Shown here: piece by piece, positions 19,215-26,911 of the stretch | How positions within the stretch are numbered: position 1 is the stretch's first letter | How the letters are laid out: each line of letters starts with the position of its first letter | Assembly: GCA_026003015.1 (NCBI GenBank) | Contig: BPGL01000001.1 | Location: 1 to 64,000, forward strand | Source: Actinomycetota bacterium | GTDB taxonomy: Bacteria; Actinomycetota; UBA4738; HRBIN12 | Direction of reading: 5' to 3' | DNA: 64,000 nt | Notes under the pieces: model-generated | Told to the model about the DNA's origin: nothing | Seen by the model: only the letters and a program-made list of their open reading frames with translations | Database searches by the model: none | Translations under genes and position numbers: made by a program

Positions 19215-19840
19215 TCAGGCGGTCCCGTGTAGCCGGTCCCCGAAGTCCCCCAGCCCCGGCAAGATGAACCCGGCGTCGTTGAGCTGCCGGTCCACGGCGG
19301 CGGTCACGATCGGAACGTCGGGGTGCTTGGCGCGGAGACGCTCGACGCCCTCGGGAGCCGCCACGACGCAGACGAAGGCGATCGAGGTCGGAGCGGCGAT
19401 CGCCTTCACGTGGCCGACGGCGGCCGCGCCCGATCCGCCCGTCGCGAGCATCGGGTCGAGCAGGGAGCGCGCGGCGCCCCCGCATCGGCGGGAGCTTCGC
19501 GTAGTAGTCGCGCGGCTCGAGCGTGCGTTCGTCCCGCTCCATCCCGAGGTAGCCGACGACCGCGTCGGGGTAGAGGTCGGTGACCGCGTCGAGCAGGCCG
19601 AGCCCGGCCCGAAGGACCGGGATCGCCACGAGCCCCTCGGCGAGCGCTCGGCCCTCGGTCTCCTCGAGGGGGGTACGGACCCGAACCGGCTCCGACGCCA
19701 GGTCGCGGGTCGCCTCGATCACGAGGAGCCAGCCGAGTCGGCGCGTGAGCTGGCGGAACGACGCCGGGTCGGTCCGCTCGTCCCGCAGGCGTGTGACCAG
19801 GTCGGCGGCGAGGGGGGTGGTCGAGCACCGTGACGGACAC
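19215..19840 (-). CDS. upp: Uracil phosphoribosyltransferase (frame broken by two single-base indels)
   Basis: Converts uracil plus PRPP to UMP. Reading from GTG 19840 gives VSVTVLDHP. An extra base in the G6 run (plus strand 19812-19817) then shifts the frame, and after it [19 protein letters not shown] continues. A second shift at GGG 19463-19465 is needed to pass from YYAKLPP to [13 protein letters not shown], the PRPP-binding motif. With both corrected the protein is about 208 aa, the normal length. The second site could also be a 2-base loss, since the repaired loop is one residue short. All motifs are intact, so sequence error is more likely than decay. Convergent with the nucleoside importer. 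Confidence 0.85.
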
Positions 19841-19848
19841 TGCAGCGC

Positions 19849-19854
19849 ATCCTA
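19849..19854 (-). promoter_or_regulatory. Leaderless -10 of upp (TAGGAT)
   Basis: TAGGAT on the minus strand ends 8 nt before GTG 19840. Confidence 0.5.
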
Positions 19855-19914
19855 CGCCTGGCTCGCCCCGCGCGCGCCCCGGGCGGCTCGGCCTGTCCGG
19901 GCCCGGCCGCCCGC

Positions 19915-19944
19915 TTGCCACCGCGCCCCCACGTTCGGCATCAT
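19915..19944 (+). promoter_or_regulatory. Candidate promoter of the aroF leader
   Basis: TTGCCA (19915-19920), an 18-bp spacer and CATCAT (19939-19944). The leader-peptide ATG follows 9 nt later. Spacer length matches the tRNA, whiB and marR promoters in this window. Confidence 0.45.
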
Positions 19945-19953
19945 GGACGCGAG

Positions 19954-20007
19954 ATGTCGCGTTCCTTCGGCTTCTGGTTCTTCTACGGCGGGCGGCGCCC
20001 GGCGTAG
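19954..20007 (+). CDS. Aromatic-rich leader peptide of aroF
   Basis: A 17-codon reading frame encodes MSRSFGFWFFYGGRRPA. It has four Phe, one Trp and one Tyr, with six of the nine codons from 5 to 11 region aromatic and clustered (F-G-F-W-F-F-Y). It stops at TAG 20005-20007, about 96 nt before the DAHP synthase start. Leader peptides with runs of regulatory amino acids control biosynthetic operons by attenuation; a Phe-rich leader before aroF is described in Corynebacterium. The RNA pairing that supports this is given for the hairpin entry. Confidence 0.7.
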   Translation: MSRSFGFWFFYGGRRPA

Positions 20008-20061
20008 TCGCCAGCAGCCACCGGACGCAGGCGAAGACCCCGGGCGACGGACCCGGGGTCT
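19996..20061 (+). promoter_or_regulatory. Attenuator: terminator-like hairpin and competing pairing
   Basis: A perfect 10-bp stem pairs AGACCCCGGG (20035-20044) with CCCGGGGTCT (20052-20061) around a 7-nt loop. CGCCCGG (19996-20002), inside the last codons of the leader peptide, is the exact complement of CCGGGCG (20040-20046), so it competes with the hairpin's 5' arm. A ribosome stalled on the aromatic codons leaves 19996-20002 free; one reaching the stop covers it. No U-run follows the hairpin. Confidence 0.6.
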
Positions 20062-20103
20062 CGCGTTCCCGGGCCCGACCCGGCCGGGAGAAAGGTCGAG
20101 CGG

Positions 20104-21144
20104 ATGGTCGTGGTGATGAAGCAGGACGCCGGCGAGGCGGAGATCGAGGCGGTCTGCGAGAAGGTGCGGGCCGTCGGCGGGGAGGCCTTCGTGTCCCGCG
20201 GCACCGTGCACACGGTGATCGGGCTCGTGGGCGACACCGAGCGGTTCGAGGCGATCCCGTTCGGCCAGCTTCCGGGGGTCGACCACGTGATCCGGATCGG
20301 CAAGCCCTACAAGATGGTGTCCGCCGATCTGCACCCGAGCCCGTCGACCGTGAAGGTGGGCCCCGCGGTCATCGGCCGAGAGACGTTCACGCTGATCGCC
20401 GGGCCGTGCGCGGTCGAGAGCTACGAGCAGGCGCTCACGGCCACGCAGGCCGCGAAGAGGGCCGGCGCCACGATCCTTCGCGGGGACGTCTTCAAGCCCC
20501 GAACCTCCCCGTACTCCTTCCAGGGCCTGGGGGAACAGGGCCTGGAGATCCTGGACGCCTGTCGGCGCGAGACCGGACTGCCGATCGTCGTCGAGGTCGT
20601 CGACGTGTCGCACGTGCAGCACGTCGCCGAGGTGGCGGACTGCATCCGGGTCGGCACGCGCAACGCACAGAACTTCGAGTTGCTCAAGGAGTGCGGGCTC
20701 GCGCGCAAGCCGGTGATGCTCAAGCGGGGTCTCGCGATGACGGTCGACGAGTGGCTCCAAGCCGCCGAGTACGTCGCGCAGCGCGGGAACGCCGACGTGA
20801 TCCTGTGCGAGCGGGGGATCCGGACGTTCGAGCCCTCCACGCGCAACACGCTCGACCTCGCCGGTATGGCCGTGGCCCAGCGCGAGTCGCACCTGCCGGT
20901 GATCGTGGATCCCTCCCACGCGGTGGGCAAGCGGGCGCTCGTGGGGCCGATGGCCCTGGCCGCGGTCGCGGCGGGCGCCGACGCGGTGATGATCGACGTC
21001 CACCCCGATCCCGAGCACGCCCTGTGCGACGGGCCGCAGGCGCTCGTCCCCGATGAGGTCGTCGCGCTGGGAGAGCGCCTGGCTGCGGTGGCGCGCGCGG
21101 TCGGTCGGGAGCTCGCGAGCGAGGCGGAGCCCGGCGCGCGGTAG
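20104..21144 (+). CDS. aroF: 3-deoxy-7-phosphoheptulonate (DAHP) synthase
   Basis: 346 aa from ATG 20104 (GGGAGAAAGG upstream). It condenses phosphoenolpyruvate and erythrose 4-phosphate in the first step of aromatic amino acid synthesis. Residues 1-70 form the N-terminal ferredoxin-like domain (VVVMKQDAGEAEIEAV) of the AroF/AroG-like Thermotoga-Bacillus class. The barrel follows with IAGPCAVES, RGDVFKPRTSPYSFQG, a VGTRNAQNF segment, and PVIVDPSHAVGKR. It lies downstream of the aromatic leader and attenuator. The next gene is convergent. Confidence 0.95.
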   Translation: MVVVMKQDAGEAEIEAVCEKVRAVGGEAFVSRGTVHTVIGLVGDTERFEAIPFGQLPGVDHVIRIGKPYKMVSADLHPSPSTVKVGPAVIGRETFTLIAGPCAVESYEQALTATQAAKRAGATILRGDVFKPRTSPYSFQGLGEQGLEILDACRRETGLPIVVEVVDVSHVQHVAEVADCIRVGTRNAQNFELLKECGLARKPVMLKRGLAMTVDEWLQAAEYVAQRGNADVILCERGIRTFEPSTRNTLDLAGMAVAQRESHLPVIVDPSHAVGKRALVGPMALAAVAAGADAVMIDVHPDPEHALCDGPQALVPDEVVALGERLAAVARAVGRELASEAEPGAR

Positions 21145-21948
21145 CTAGGCGGCGGTGCCGGGCCGCGAGTCGGCGGGCACCCGCGGGGTCAGCTCGACGA
21201 TGTCGCAGGTCTTGCGCCAGCGCTGCAGGCTCGCCTGCGGCGGGCCGACGCGGCTTCGGCGGCGATCGACGAGGAGCTTCGCGGCCTCCTCCCACTCCGC
21301 CCCCTCGAGGAGCCGTCCGGCGGCGGGGAGCTCCTCGAGCGCGGTGTCACGGCCCTTGCGGCGCGTGACGATCACGAACTCCTTGGCCTGGCCGATCCCA
21401 GGAACCGTCTGCTCCTCCGGCCCGGGCGTGCGCTGCGACAGCACGTAGACGCGCCCGTCCTTGTAGGCGAACCACGCCGGGATCGTTCGCAGGCGGCCGT
21501 CGAGGCGCGCGCCGACCCAGATGACGTCGGAGCGGCGGAAGCCGTCCTCGACGTCCTTCGGGAGCTTCGCCGGAGCCACCTCCACCGCGACCGGGACCTC
21601 GATCTCGCCGAGGATCTGGTCGTCGAGGACGAAGGAGGCGACGTAGGTTCCGGTCTCATCGAAGACCGCCTCGTGCACCTCGTCGAGCTCCGTGGTCAGA
21701 TCGAACATACCCGCCATCCGTCGGACCTCGGGCCCCCAGCGCCACACCAACCGGCCGGAGGGGCCGTACATCCGGACCTCCTCACGGACGAACCCGACCG
21801 GCACCTTCCAGGCGCGGAACAGCACGAACGGGTGCGCGGGGCCGGGCTGGCCGACGAGGTAGATCCCGTCGGGCGCGCGCTCGCCGGCGCTGCCCCACAC
21901 GCGTCGGTCGACGACCGCGGCTGCGACGAGCTCGCCCACGGGTTCCAT
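21145..21948 (-). CDS. Hypothetical protein with split-barrel-like domain
   Basis: 267 aa from ATG 21948. The N-terminal half is rich in aromatic strand-like segments (PFVLFRAWKVPVGF, MYGPSGRLVWRWG). The C-terminal half (about 155-235) has IPAWFAYKDGRVYVLSQRT, reminiscent of the FMN-binding split barrel of pyridoxamine-phosphate-oxidase-like proteins. No cofactor residues can be assigned with confidence. It is convergent with aroF and follows the DUF2342-like gene on the same strand after 26 bp. A cytoplasmic protein of unknown function. Confidence 0.65.
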   Translation of the reverse strand: MEPVGELVAAAVVDRRVWGSAGERAPDGIYLVGQPGPAHPFVLFRAWKVPVGFVREEVRMYGPSGRLVWRWGPEVRRMAGMFDLTTELDEVHEAVFDETGTYVASFVLDDQILGEIEVPVAVEVAPAKLPKDVEDGFRRSDVIWVGARLDGRLRTIPAWFAYKDGRVYVLSQRTPGPEEQTVPGIGQAKEFVIVTRRKGRDTALEELPAAGRLLEGAEWEEAAKLLVDRRRSRVGPPQASLQRWRKTCDIVELTPRVPADSRPGTAA

Positions 21949-21974
21949 GGCGCGGGGATGATAGCCCAGGCGCG

Positions 21975-23126
21975 TCAGACCGAGCGGCTGAGCCACAGGG
22001 TCGGCTCGTCGATCTCCGGCAGGCTCGGCAGGGCCTCGGGGCTCGACCAGATCCGCGCGAGCGTCGGCTCGTCGGTCGCCGACGCCACCGCCTCGCAGAA
22101 GGCGGCGGCTCGGCGGGGGAGCTCGGACGGCAGGTCCACGCCGAACAGGTGGCGCAGGGGCAGCTCGCCCGACCGCGCGTCCCGAGCCCGTACCAGGGCC
22201 TCTCGGATCCTCGGCGCGCCGGGCAGGAGCTCGGCCGCGATCCGCTCGGCGACGTGGTCGGCCCAGGCGTCGGCCATCGCCACGAGCGCCTGGATGCGTC
22301 CCAGCGTGATCCGCTGCTCGTCGTCGAGCTCGACGAACGCCGGCTGCGCCTCGTGCTCGAGGAACCGCCGGAGGGCCTCCGGGTCCGCCGGGTCGAGCTC
22401 GGCCAGGCGCTCCCCGAGCGCGGCCACGTCGATCCGCAGAGCCGAGCCGTACTCGACGACGAGCTCGCGGAACCGCTCGCCCGCCCAGGGATGGGCGAAG
22501 GCGAAGCGGAGCGCGAGCTCCCGCAGGGCCGCCCAGGTGCGGAACTCCCGACGCTCCAGGGCCCAGGCCCGCTCGAAGGCGGCGAGGTTCGGCACGACGA
22601 AGGTCGCGGCCTGGCCCGGGTGCGGGAAGGGCAGGTCGGCGCCGCTCAGGACCGTACGGGCGAGCGCACCGAGAACCGTGCCCACCTGCGTGCCCTGCAG
22701 CAGGGGGCCGAGTTGACGCAGGATCGGCGCCAGACCGGGCGCCTCCTGTCCCAGCTGCTCGGCGATCGCGCGCTCGAGCGCTCGGGTCTGGGCGGCGGCC
22801 GCCGGTTCGAGGAGGGCGTGCAGGTCCTCGATGGTCGCGCCCACCCACACCGCCCGCCGGAGGGCCCGTACGCGGGTGAGCTCGGCGGGTGGCTCGAGGT
22901 CGGTCGTTCGCGCGACGTGGAGCTCCGCAACGCGCACCGCCTCCTCGAGCTCGGCCACGTCCTGGACGTTCGGCTCAGGGTCCTCCCCGGCCTCGGCCGC
23001 CGTGGCCACGCCGACCTGACGGGCGAGCTCCCAGTTCACCGGCCCCGACGAGGAGGCCATGACCCGCTGGAGCTCGCGGAACAGCGGCGCGTCGTGCAGC
23101 GGCTCGGAGGGGTCGAAGAGCTCCAC
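21975..23126 (-). CDS. DUF2342-like protein with a lost zinc motif
   Basis: 383 aa from GTG 23126, 6 nt after TACGAT on its strand. The overall layout (early VNWELARQVG, central helical region, WAALRELALRFAF, DDEQRITLGRIQALVAM) matches the actinobacterial zincin family DUF2342. In active members the central motif reads HExxH; here both His positions are Arg (R-E-L-A-L-R), so it should not bind zinc as a protease. It may act as a pseudo-enzyme or scaffold. Assignment is by motif layout only. Confidence 0.65.
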   Translation of the reverse strand: MELFDPSEPLHDAPLFRELQRVMASSSGPVNWELARQVGVATAAEAGEDPEPNVQDVAELEEAVRVAELHVARTTDLEPPAELTRVRALRRAVWVGATIEDLHALLEPAAAAQTRALERAIAEQLGQEAPGLAPILRQLGPLLQGTQVGTVLGALARTVLSGADLPFPHPGQAATFVVPNLAAFERAWALERREFRTWAALRELALRFAFAHPWAGERFRELVVEYGSALRIDVAALGERLAELDPADPEALRRFLEHEAQPAFVELDDEQRITLGRIQALVAMADAWADHVAERIAAELLPGAPRIREALVRARDARSGELPLRHLFGVDLPSELPRRAAAFCEAVASATDEPTLARIWSSPEALPSLPEIDEPTLWLSRSV

Positions 23127-23132
23127 GAAGCC

Positions 23133-23154
23133 ATCGTACGACCCGCGCTAGCAT
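23133..23154. promoter_or_regulatory. Divergent leaderless -10 pair (TACGAT minus, TAGCAT plus)
   Basis: TACGAT (minus, 23138-23133) ends 6 nt before GTG 23126, and TAGCAT (plus, 23149-23154) ends 6 nt before GTG 23161. The two promoters occupy a 34-bp gap. Confidence 0.55.
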
Positions 23155-23160
23155 GAGTCG

Positions 23161-23589
23161 GTGCCTTCCGACCGGCTCGTCGTCGACATCGCGACCGAGC
23201 CCCTGTCGGTCCCGGACGTGCTGGCGGCGGTGGCCGACCCGGGCGCGGGGGCGACCTGCGTGTTCGTCGGCACGGTCCGGGACCACGGCGAGCGTGGGGC
23301 CGTCAACGGGCTCACGTACGAGGCCTGGGCCGAGCTCGCGCGCGAGCGGATCGCCGAGCACGCGCACGGGGCGTTCGAGCGCTGGACGCTGCGTCGGATC
23401 GCCGTTGCGCACCGCACGGGCGATCTGTCGGTCGGCGAGGCGAGCGTCGTGATCGCCGTGTCGGCCGCCCACCGAGCGGACGCGTTCGAGGCCTGCCGGC
23501 ACCTGATCGAGCGGCTGAAAGCGGACGTTCCGATCTGGAAGAAGGAGGCGCTCGCGACCGGCGAGGGGCATTGGGTGCAGGGGGCCTGA
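23161..23589 (+). CDS. moaE: Molybdopterin synthase catalytic subunit
   Basis: 142 aa from GTG 23161. MoaE transfers sulfur, with MoaD thiocarboxylate, to precursor Z to make molybdopterin. Motifs seen: CVFVGTVRDHG, AVAHRTGDLSVGEASV and the lysine-rich IERLKADVPIWKKE near the C-terminus, where the active-site lysines lie. The organism needs the cofactor for the molybdoenzyme at 2.8 kb. MoaD and other moa genes are not in this window. Its TGA overlaps the ATG of the actin-like gene (TGATG). Confidence 0.93.
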   Translation: MPSDRLVVDIATEPLSVPDVLAAVADPGAGATCVFVGTVRDHGERGAVNGLTYEAWAELARERIAEHAHGAFERWTLRRIAVAHRTGDLSVGEASVVIAVSAAHRADAFEACRHLIERLKADVPIWKKEALATGEGHWVQGA

Positions 23590-24608
23590 TGGGGCGCGAC
23601 CCTCGCCGTGGACCTCGGCACCGCGACGACCCTCGTGCACCGCCTCGGGGACGGCCTGGTCCTGTCGGAGCCGGCCGTCGTGGCCGTGCGCGCGGCGAGC
23701 GGTCGCGTCGTCGCGGTCGGGACCGACGTGTGGGAGCTGATCGGTTCCGATCCAGCGTCGGTCCTCACGCTCCGACCGCTGCGCGACGGAACGATCACCG
23801 ACTACGAGGTCACGGCGAGCATGATCGCGCTGCTGTTGCGCCGCGTCGGCGTCGGTCGGCTCGCCCGACCCCGGGTGCTCGCGACCGTGCCCTCGGCGAT
23901 GACGGAGGTCGAGCGCCGGGCGGTCCGCGAGGCGCTCACGGGCGCCGGGGCACGTCGGGTCGTCCTCGTCGAGGAGGCCCTCGCCGCGGCGATCGGCGCC
24001 GGGCTGCCCGTGCACGAGCCCGTGGGGAGCTTCGTCGTCGACGTCGGCGGCGGCCGGACCGAGGCCGCGGTCGTGTCGATGGGCGGGGTCGTGGGCGGGA
24101 GGTCGATCCGCATCGGCGGGTACCAGATCGACGACGCGATCCGCGACCACCTGCGCGAGGGGTACGGCGTGGCGATCGGGGAGCGCGCCGCCGAAGAGCT
24201 GAAGATCGCGCTGGCCACCGCCTTCCCGACCGGCTCGGGCCGCCGGGCGGTCGTGATCGGACGCGAGCTCGCGACCGGCAACACGGTCGAGGTCGAGCTG
24301 ACCGAGGACGAGGTCCGCGCGGCGATCGGTCCCCCCGGTGCGGGCGATCGTCGAGACGGTCCGCACGATGCTGGCCGAGGCGCCTCCGGAGCTCACCCAC
24401 GACGTCTTGGACGTCGGTCTGTTCCTCACCGGCGGCGGGAGCCAGCTGCGGGGCCTCGACCTGCTCCTCGCCCAGGAATGCGAGGTTCCGGTGCACGTGG
24501 CCGAGCGGCCGCTCGAGACGGTCGTGCGGGGCGCGGGGACGGATGCTCGAGCACCTCGAGGACTACCGCGCGACCTTCCAGCTCGTTCGCGCCCGGGGGC
24601 GCTCGTGA
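23589..24608 (+). CDS. MreB-like actin homologue (frame broken by three single-base expansions)
   Basis: The restored protein (about 338 aa) has phosphate 1 motif [29 protein letters not shown], phosphate 2 [14 protein letters not shown], and [13 protein letters not shown], the pattern of MreB/Mbl cytoskeletal actins. Breaks sit at G4 23591-23594, just after the ATG that overlaps the moaE stop; at C6 24331-24336, between AAIGPP and VRAIVETV; and at G4 24535-24538, before RMLEHLEDY. Removing one base at each restores a single frame ending at 24608. Without the first correction GTG 23608 could serve as start. There is no mreC or mreD alongside, so a role in cell shape is uncertain. Confidence 0.8.
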   Translation: MGRDPRRGPRHRDDPRAPPRGRPGPVGAGRRGRARGERSRRRGRDRRVGADRFRSSVGPHAPTAARRNDHRLRGHGEHDRAAVAPRRRRSARPTPGARDRALGDDGGRAPGGPRGAHGRRGTSGRPRRGGPRRGDRRRAARARARGELRRRRRRRPDRGRGRVDGRGRGREVDPHRRVPDRRRDPRPPARGVRRGDRGARRRRAEDRAGHRLPDRLGPPGGRDRTRARDRQHGRGRADRGRGPRGDRSPRCGRSSRRSARCWPRRLRSSPTTSWTSVCSSPAAGASCGASTCSSPRNARFRCTWPSGRSRRSCGARGRMLEHLEDYRATFQLVRARGRS

Positions 24609-25467
24609 CGTTCTCGATCGTCGCGTTCGACCCCGCGACGGGGGATCTGGGGGTGGCGGTGGGCCTCGCGGTTCCCGGCCGTCGGAGCGGTCGTGCCCTA
24701 CGCGCGGGCCGGCGTGGGCGCGGTCGCGACGCAGGCCTGGGCCAACACGGACCTCGGTCCGCAGGGGCTCGCCGGGATGGCCGAACGGGGCTCGGCGCCC
24801 GAGGTCCTGGGCCGCCTCCTCGACGCCGACGAAGGACGGGAGGACCGTCAGGTCGGCGCCGTCGACGCCGCGGGTCGGGCGTTCTCGTTCACGGGCTCGC
24901 GGTGCATGGCCTGGGCGGGCGGTCGCGCCCTGCAGCACGTCGCGGCGCAGGGCAACATCCTCGTGGGTCCGCAGGTCGTCGACGCGATGCTGGAGGCCTA
25001 CGGGGCGACCGACGGCGACCTCGTCGATCGGCTCCTCGCGGGCGCTGCTCGCCGGCGATGCCGCCGGCGGAGACCGGCGGGGCCGGCAGTCGGCCGCCCT
25101 GCTCGTGGTCCGCGAGGGCGGAGGGTACGAGGGGCGGAACGACCGCTACGTCGACCTCCGCGTGGACGACCACCCCGACGCCGTGCGCGAGCTCGCCCGC
25201 GTGTTCACCGTGTGGGACGAGACCGTGCTCGTTCGCCACGACCGCGGGCTGGACCCGACCCCGGAGCTCGTGGCGGAGATCCAGCGGCGGCTGGCCGCCC
25301 TCGGCTACGCGGTCGAGCCCACGGGGGCCCTGGACGCACCGACCGGGGCGGCGCTCGAGGCGTGGGCCGGGGAGGTGAACCTCGAGGGCCGGCTGCGCGA
25401 CGACGGCCTCGTCTCCGAGCACCTCGTGCGTGAGCTCCGCGACGTCACGCCCGAGGTCGGTGGCTAA
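24605..25467 (+). CDS. DUF1028 protein with C-terminal peptidoglycan-binding-like domain (two frame breaks)
   Basis: From GTG 24605, overlapping the actin-like stop (GTGA). DUF1028 motifs: [58 protein letters not shown], and [20 protein letters not shown]. These belong to the Ntn-hydrolase-like DUF1028 family of unknown substrate. Residues from about 215 ([15 protein letters not shown]) look like a peptidoglycan-binding helical module, as in longer members. The frame is broken at GGG 24661-24663 and GGG 25040-25042; dropping one G at each gives one protein of about 286 aa ending at TAA 25467. Confidence 0.8.
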
Positions 25468-25779
25468 CCACCGGCGAGGGCCGCCGACGAGCCGCACCAG
25501 GGCGCGGCCGAGGCCGACCAGCGCCGCGGCGAGGGCGACCGCCCCGACGAGCACGGTGGCGACGAGCCCCAGCGCGCCCGTCACCCAGGACCCGTCCGGC
25601 TCCTCCTCCGTGAGCGGGATCCCTCCGCCGGGGGCGACCTCGTCCTCGGGCTCGGCCGTCTCACCGAGCGCCTCGCCCACCGTCTCGCTCACGAGCACGG
25701 CGATCTCGCCGCGCACCGACAACGCGTACACGACCGCTCCGACGGCGAGCGACAGCACGAGCACGATCGCGTAGCCCAC
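25464..25779 (-). CDS. Small membrane protein with two TM segments (end depends on a frame correction)
   Basis: From GTG 25779: a TM segment ([18 protein letters not shown]), an acidic linker ([21 protein letters not shown]) and a second TM segment ([21 protein letters not shown]). As given, the frame runs on antisense through the DUF1028 gene to 24889, which is implausible. Dropping one base from GGG 25478-25480 gives a stop at 25464 right at the DUF1028 end, and a protein of about 104 aa. The same kind of error occurs repeatedly in this region. Function unknown. Confidence 0.55.
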
Positions 25780-25789
25780 GCCCTTGCGA

Positions 25790-25795
25790 GCCTAC
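25790..25795 (-). promoter_or_regulatory. Leaderless -10 (TAGGCT) for the small membrane protein
   Basis: TAGGCT on the minus strand lies about 10 nt before GTG 25779. Confidence 0.45.
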
Positions 25796-25840
25796 CCCGA
25801 CGTCGGTGCGGCGCCGGGCAGGCGTTCGCCCACGGCTTCG

Positions 25841-25846
25841 TAGGAT
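25841..25846 (+). promoter_or_regulatory. Leaderless -10 (TAGGAT) for the PDZ-Lon protease
   Basis: TAGGAT ends 6 nt before GTG 25853, with no Shine-Dalgarno sequence. Confidence 0.5.
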
Positions 25847-25852
25847 GGGCGG

Positions 25853-26869
25853 GTGAGCCGTGCGGCGAGGATCGCCGTGGCCGGCGCGGTGCTCGTGGCG
25901 ATCGGCGCCGCGATCTGGCTACCGCTGCCCTACTACGCGATGGGACCCGGGCCCGTCCGCGACGTCGGGCCGTTGATCCGCTTCGACGGCTACGAGCGCT
26001 TCGGCTCGGCCGGGACGATCGTGATGACGACGGTGCGGTGGTTCCGCGTGACCCCGACGCGCGCCGTGCAGGTGTGGCTCGACGACGCCTGGTCGCTCGT
26101 CGACCAACGCCAGCTGTTCCCCCCGGACGTCGACCCCGACGAGGAGGAGCGGATCTCGACCGCGCAGATGGATCAGAGCCAGGTCCACGCCGCCTACGTG
26201 GTGCTCGAGCGCCTGACGGACTACCCGGACGAGCACGGCCCCGGCGTGCTCGTCGAGGGGACGGTCCCCGACTGCCCGGCCGACGGAGTGCTGTTCCCCG
26301 GGGAGCTCGTCGTCTCGATCGATGGCTCGACGGTGCGCTCCACGCGAGCCGCGGCGCGCCTGATCGAGGCGAGGCCGCCGGGGGAGCCGATCGCCTTCGT
26401 CGTCCGGGCCGATGACGGTGACCACGAGGTCGAGCTCGCGCGATCGCGCTGCGTGCCCGATCGACGGAAGGCCTTCGTCGGCGTGAGCTTCGTCCCCGCG
26501 TTCCCGATCGAGCTCCGGGTGGAGGACGCCGACGTCGGCGGCCCCTCGGCGGGGCTCATGCTCGCGCTGGGCCTGTACGATCTGATGACCCCCGGCGACC
26601 TCACCGGCGGCCGGGTCGTCGCCGGCACCGGCACGATCGACCTCGACGGCCGGGTGGGGGCGGTCGGCGGCGTGAGGGACAAGGTCCTCGGGGCGGCGCG
26701 CGCCGGGGCCGACGTGTTCCTCGTGCCGCGCGGCAACCTCGAGGAGCTCGAGGGTCTCGACACCGGGTCGATGCGGATCGTCGCCGTGCGCCGGTTCGGC
26801 GAGGCGGTCGAAGCCCTGGTCGCCGCCGGGGGGTCCGACGGGGGCCGTGCGGTCGAGCGTCTCTCATGA
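25853..26869 (+). CDS. Membrane-anchored PDZ/Lon-type protease (YlbL-like)
   Basis: 338 aa from GTG 25853. One N-terminal membrane segment (residues 4-24, then PLPYYAMGPGP), a PDZ domain (about 120-200, with FPGELVVSIDGSTV), and a Lon-like proteolytic domain. Ser232 in GGPSAGLM and Lys277 in GGVRDK form the Ser-Lys dyad. It should act outside the membrane on extracytoplasmic proteins; the substrate is unknown. Next to UPF0182, an arrangement seen in other actinobacteria. Confidence 0.9.
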   Translation: MSRAARIAVAGAVLVAIGAAIWLPLPYYAMGPGPVRDVGPLIRFDGYERFGSAGTIVMTTVRWFRVTPTRAVQVWLDDAWSLVDQRQLFPPDVDPDEEERISTAQMDQSQVHAAYVVLERLTDYPDEHGPGVLVEGTVPDCPADGVLFPGELVVSIDGSTVRSTRAAARLIEARPPGEPIAFVVRADDGDHEVELARSRCVPDRRKAFVGVSFVPAFPIELRVEDADVGGPSAGLMLALGLYDLMTPGDLTGGRVVAGTGTIDLDGRVGAVGGVRDKVLGAARAGADVFLVPRGNLEELEGLDTGSMRIVAVRRFGEAVEALVAAGGSDGGRAVERLS

Positions 26870-26871
26870 GC

Positions 26872-26877
26872 TAGGCT
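26872..26877 (+). promoter_or_regulatory. -10 element (TAGGCT) of the UPF0182 gene
   Basis: TAGGCT, then a leader of roughly 28 nt containing AAGGAG (26897-26902) 9 nt before GTG 26912. Confidence 0.45.
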
Positions 26878-26911
26878 GCCCGCAACGCCCCCAGGCAAGG
26901 AGCCCGCACGC

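Noticed and set aside
24889-25463. Continuation of the small membrane protein antisense to DUF1028
   Set aside because: Best explained by a one-base expansion at 25478-25480; the extension has no recognisable protein features.
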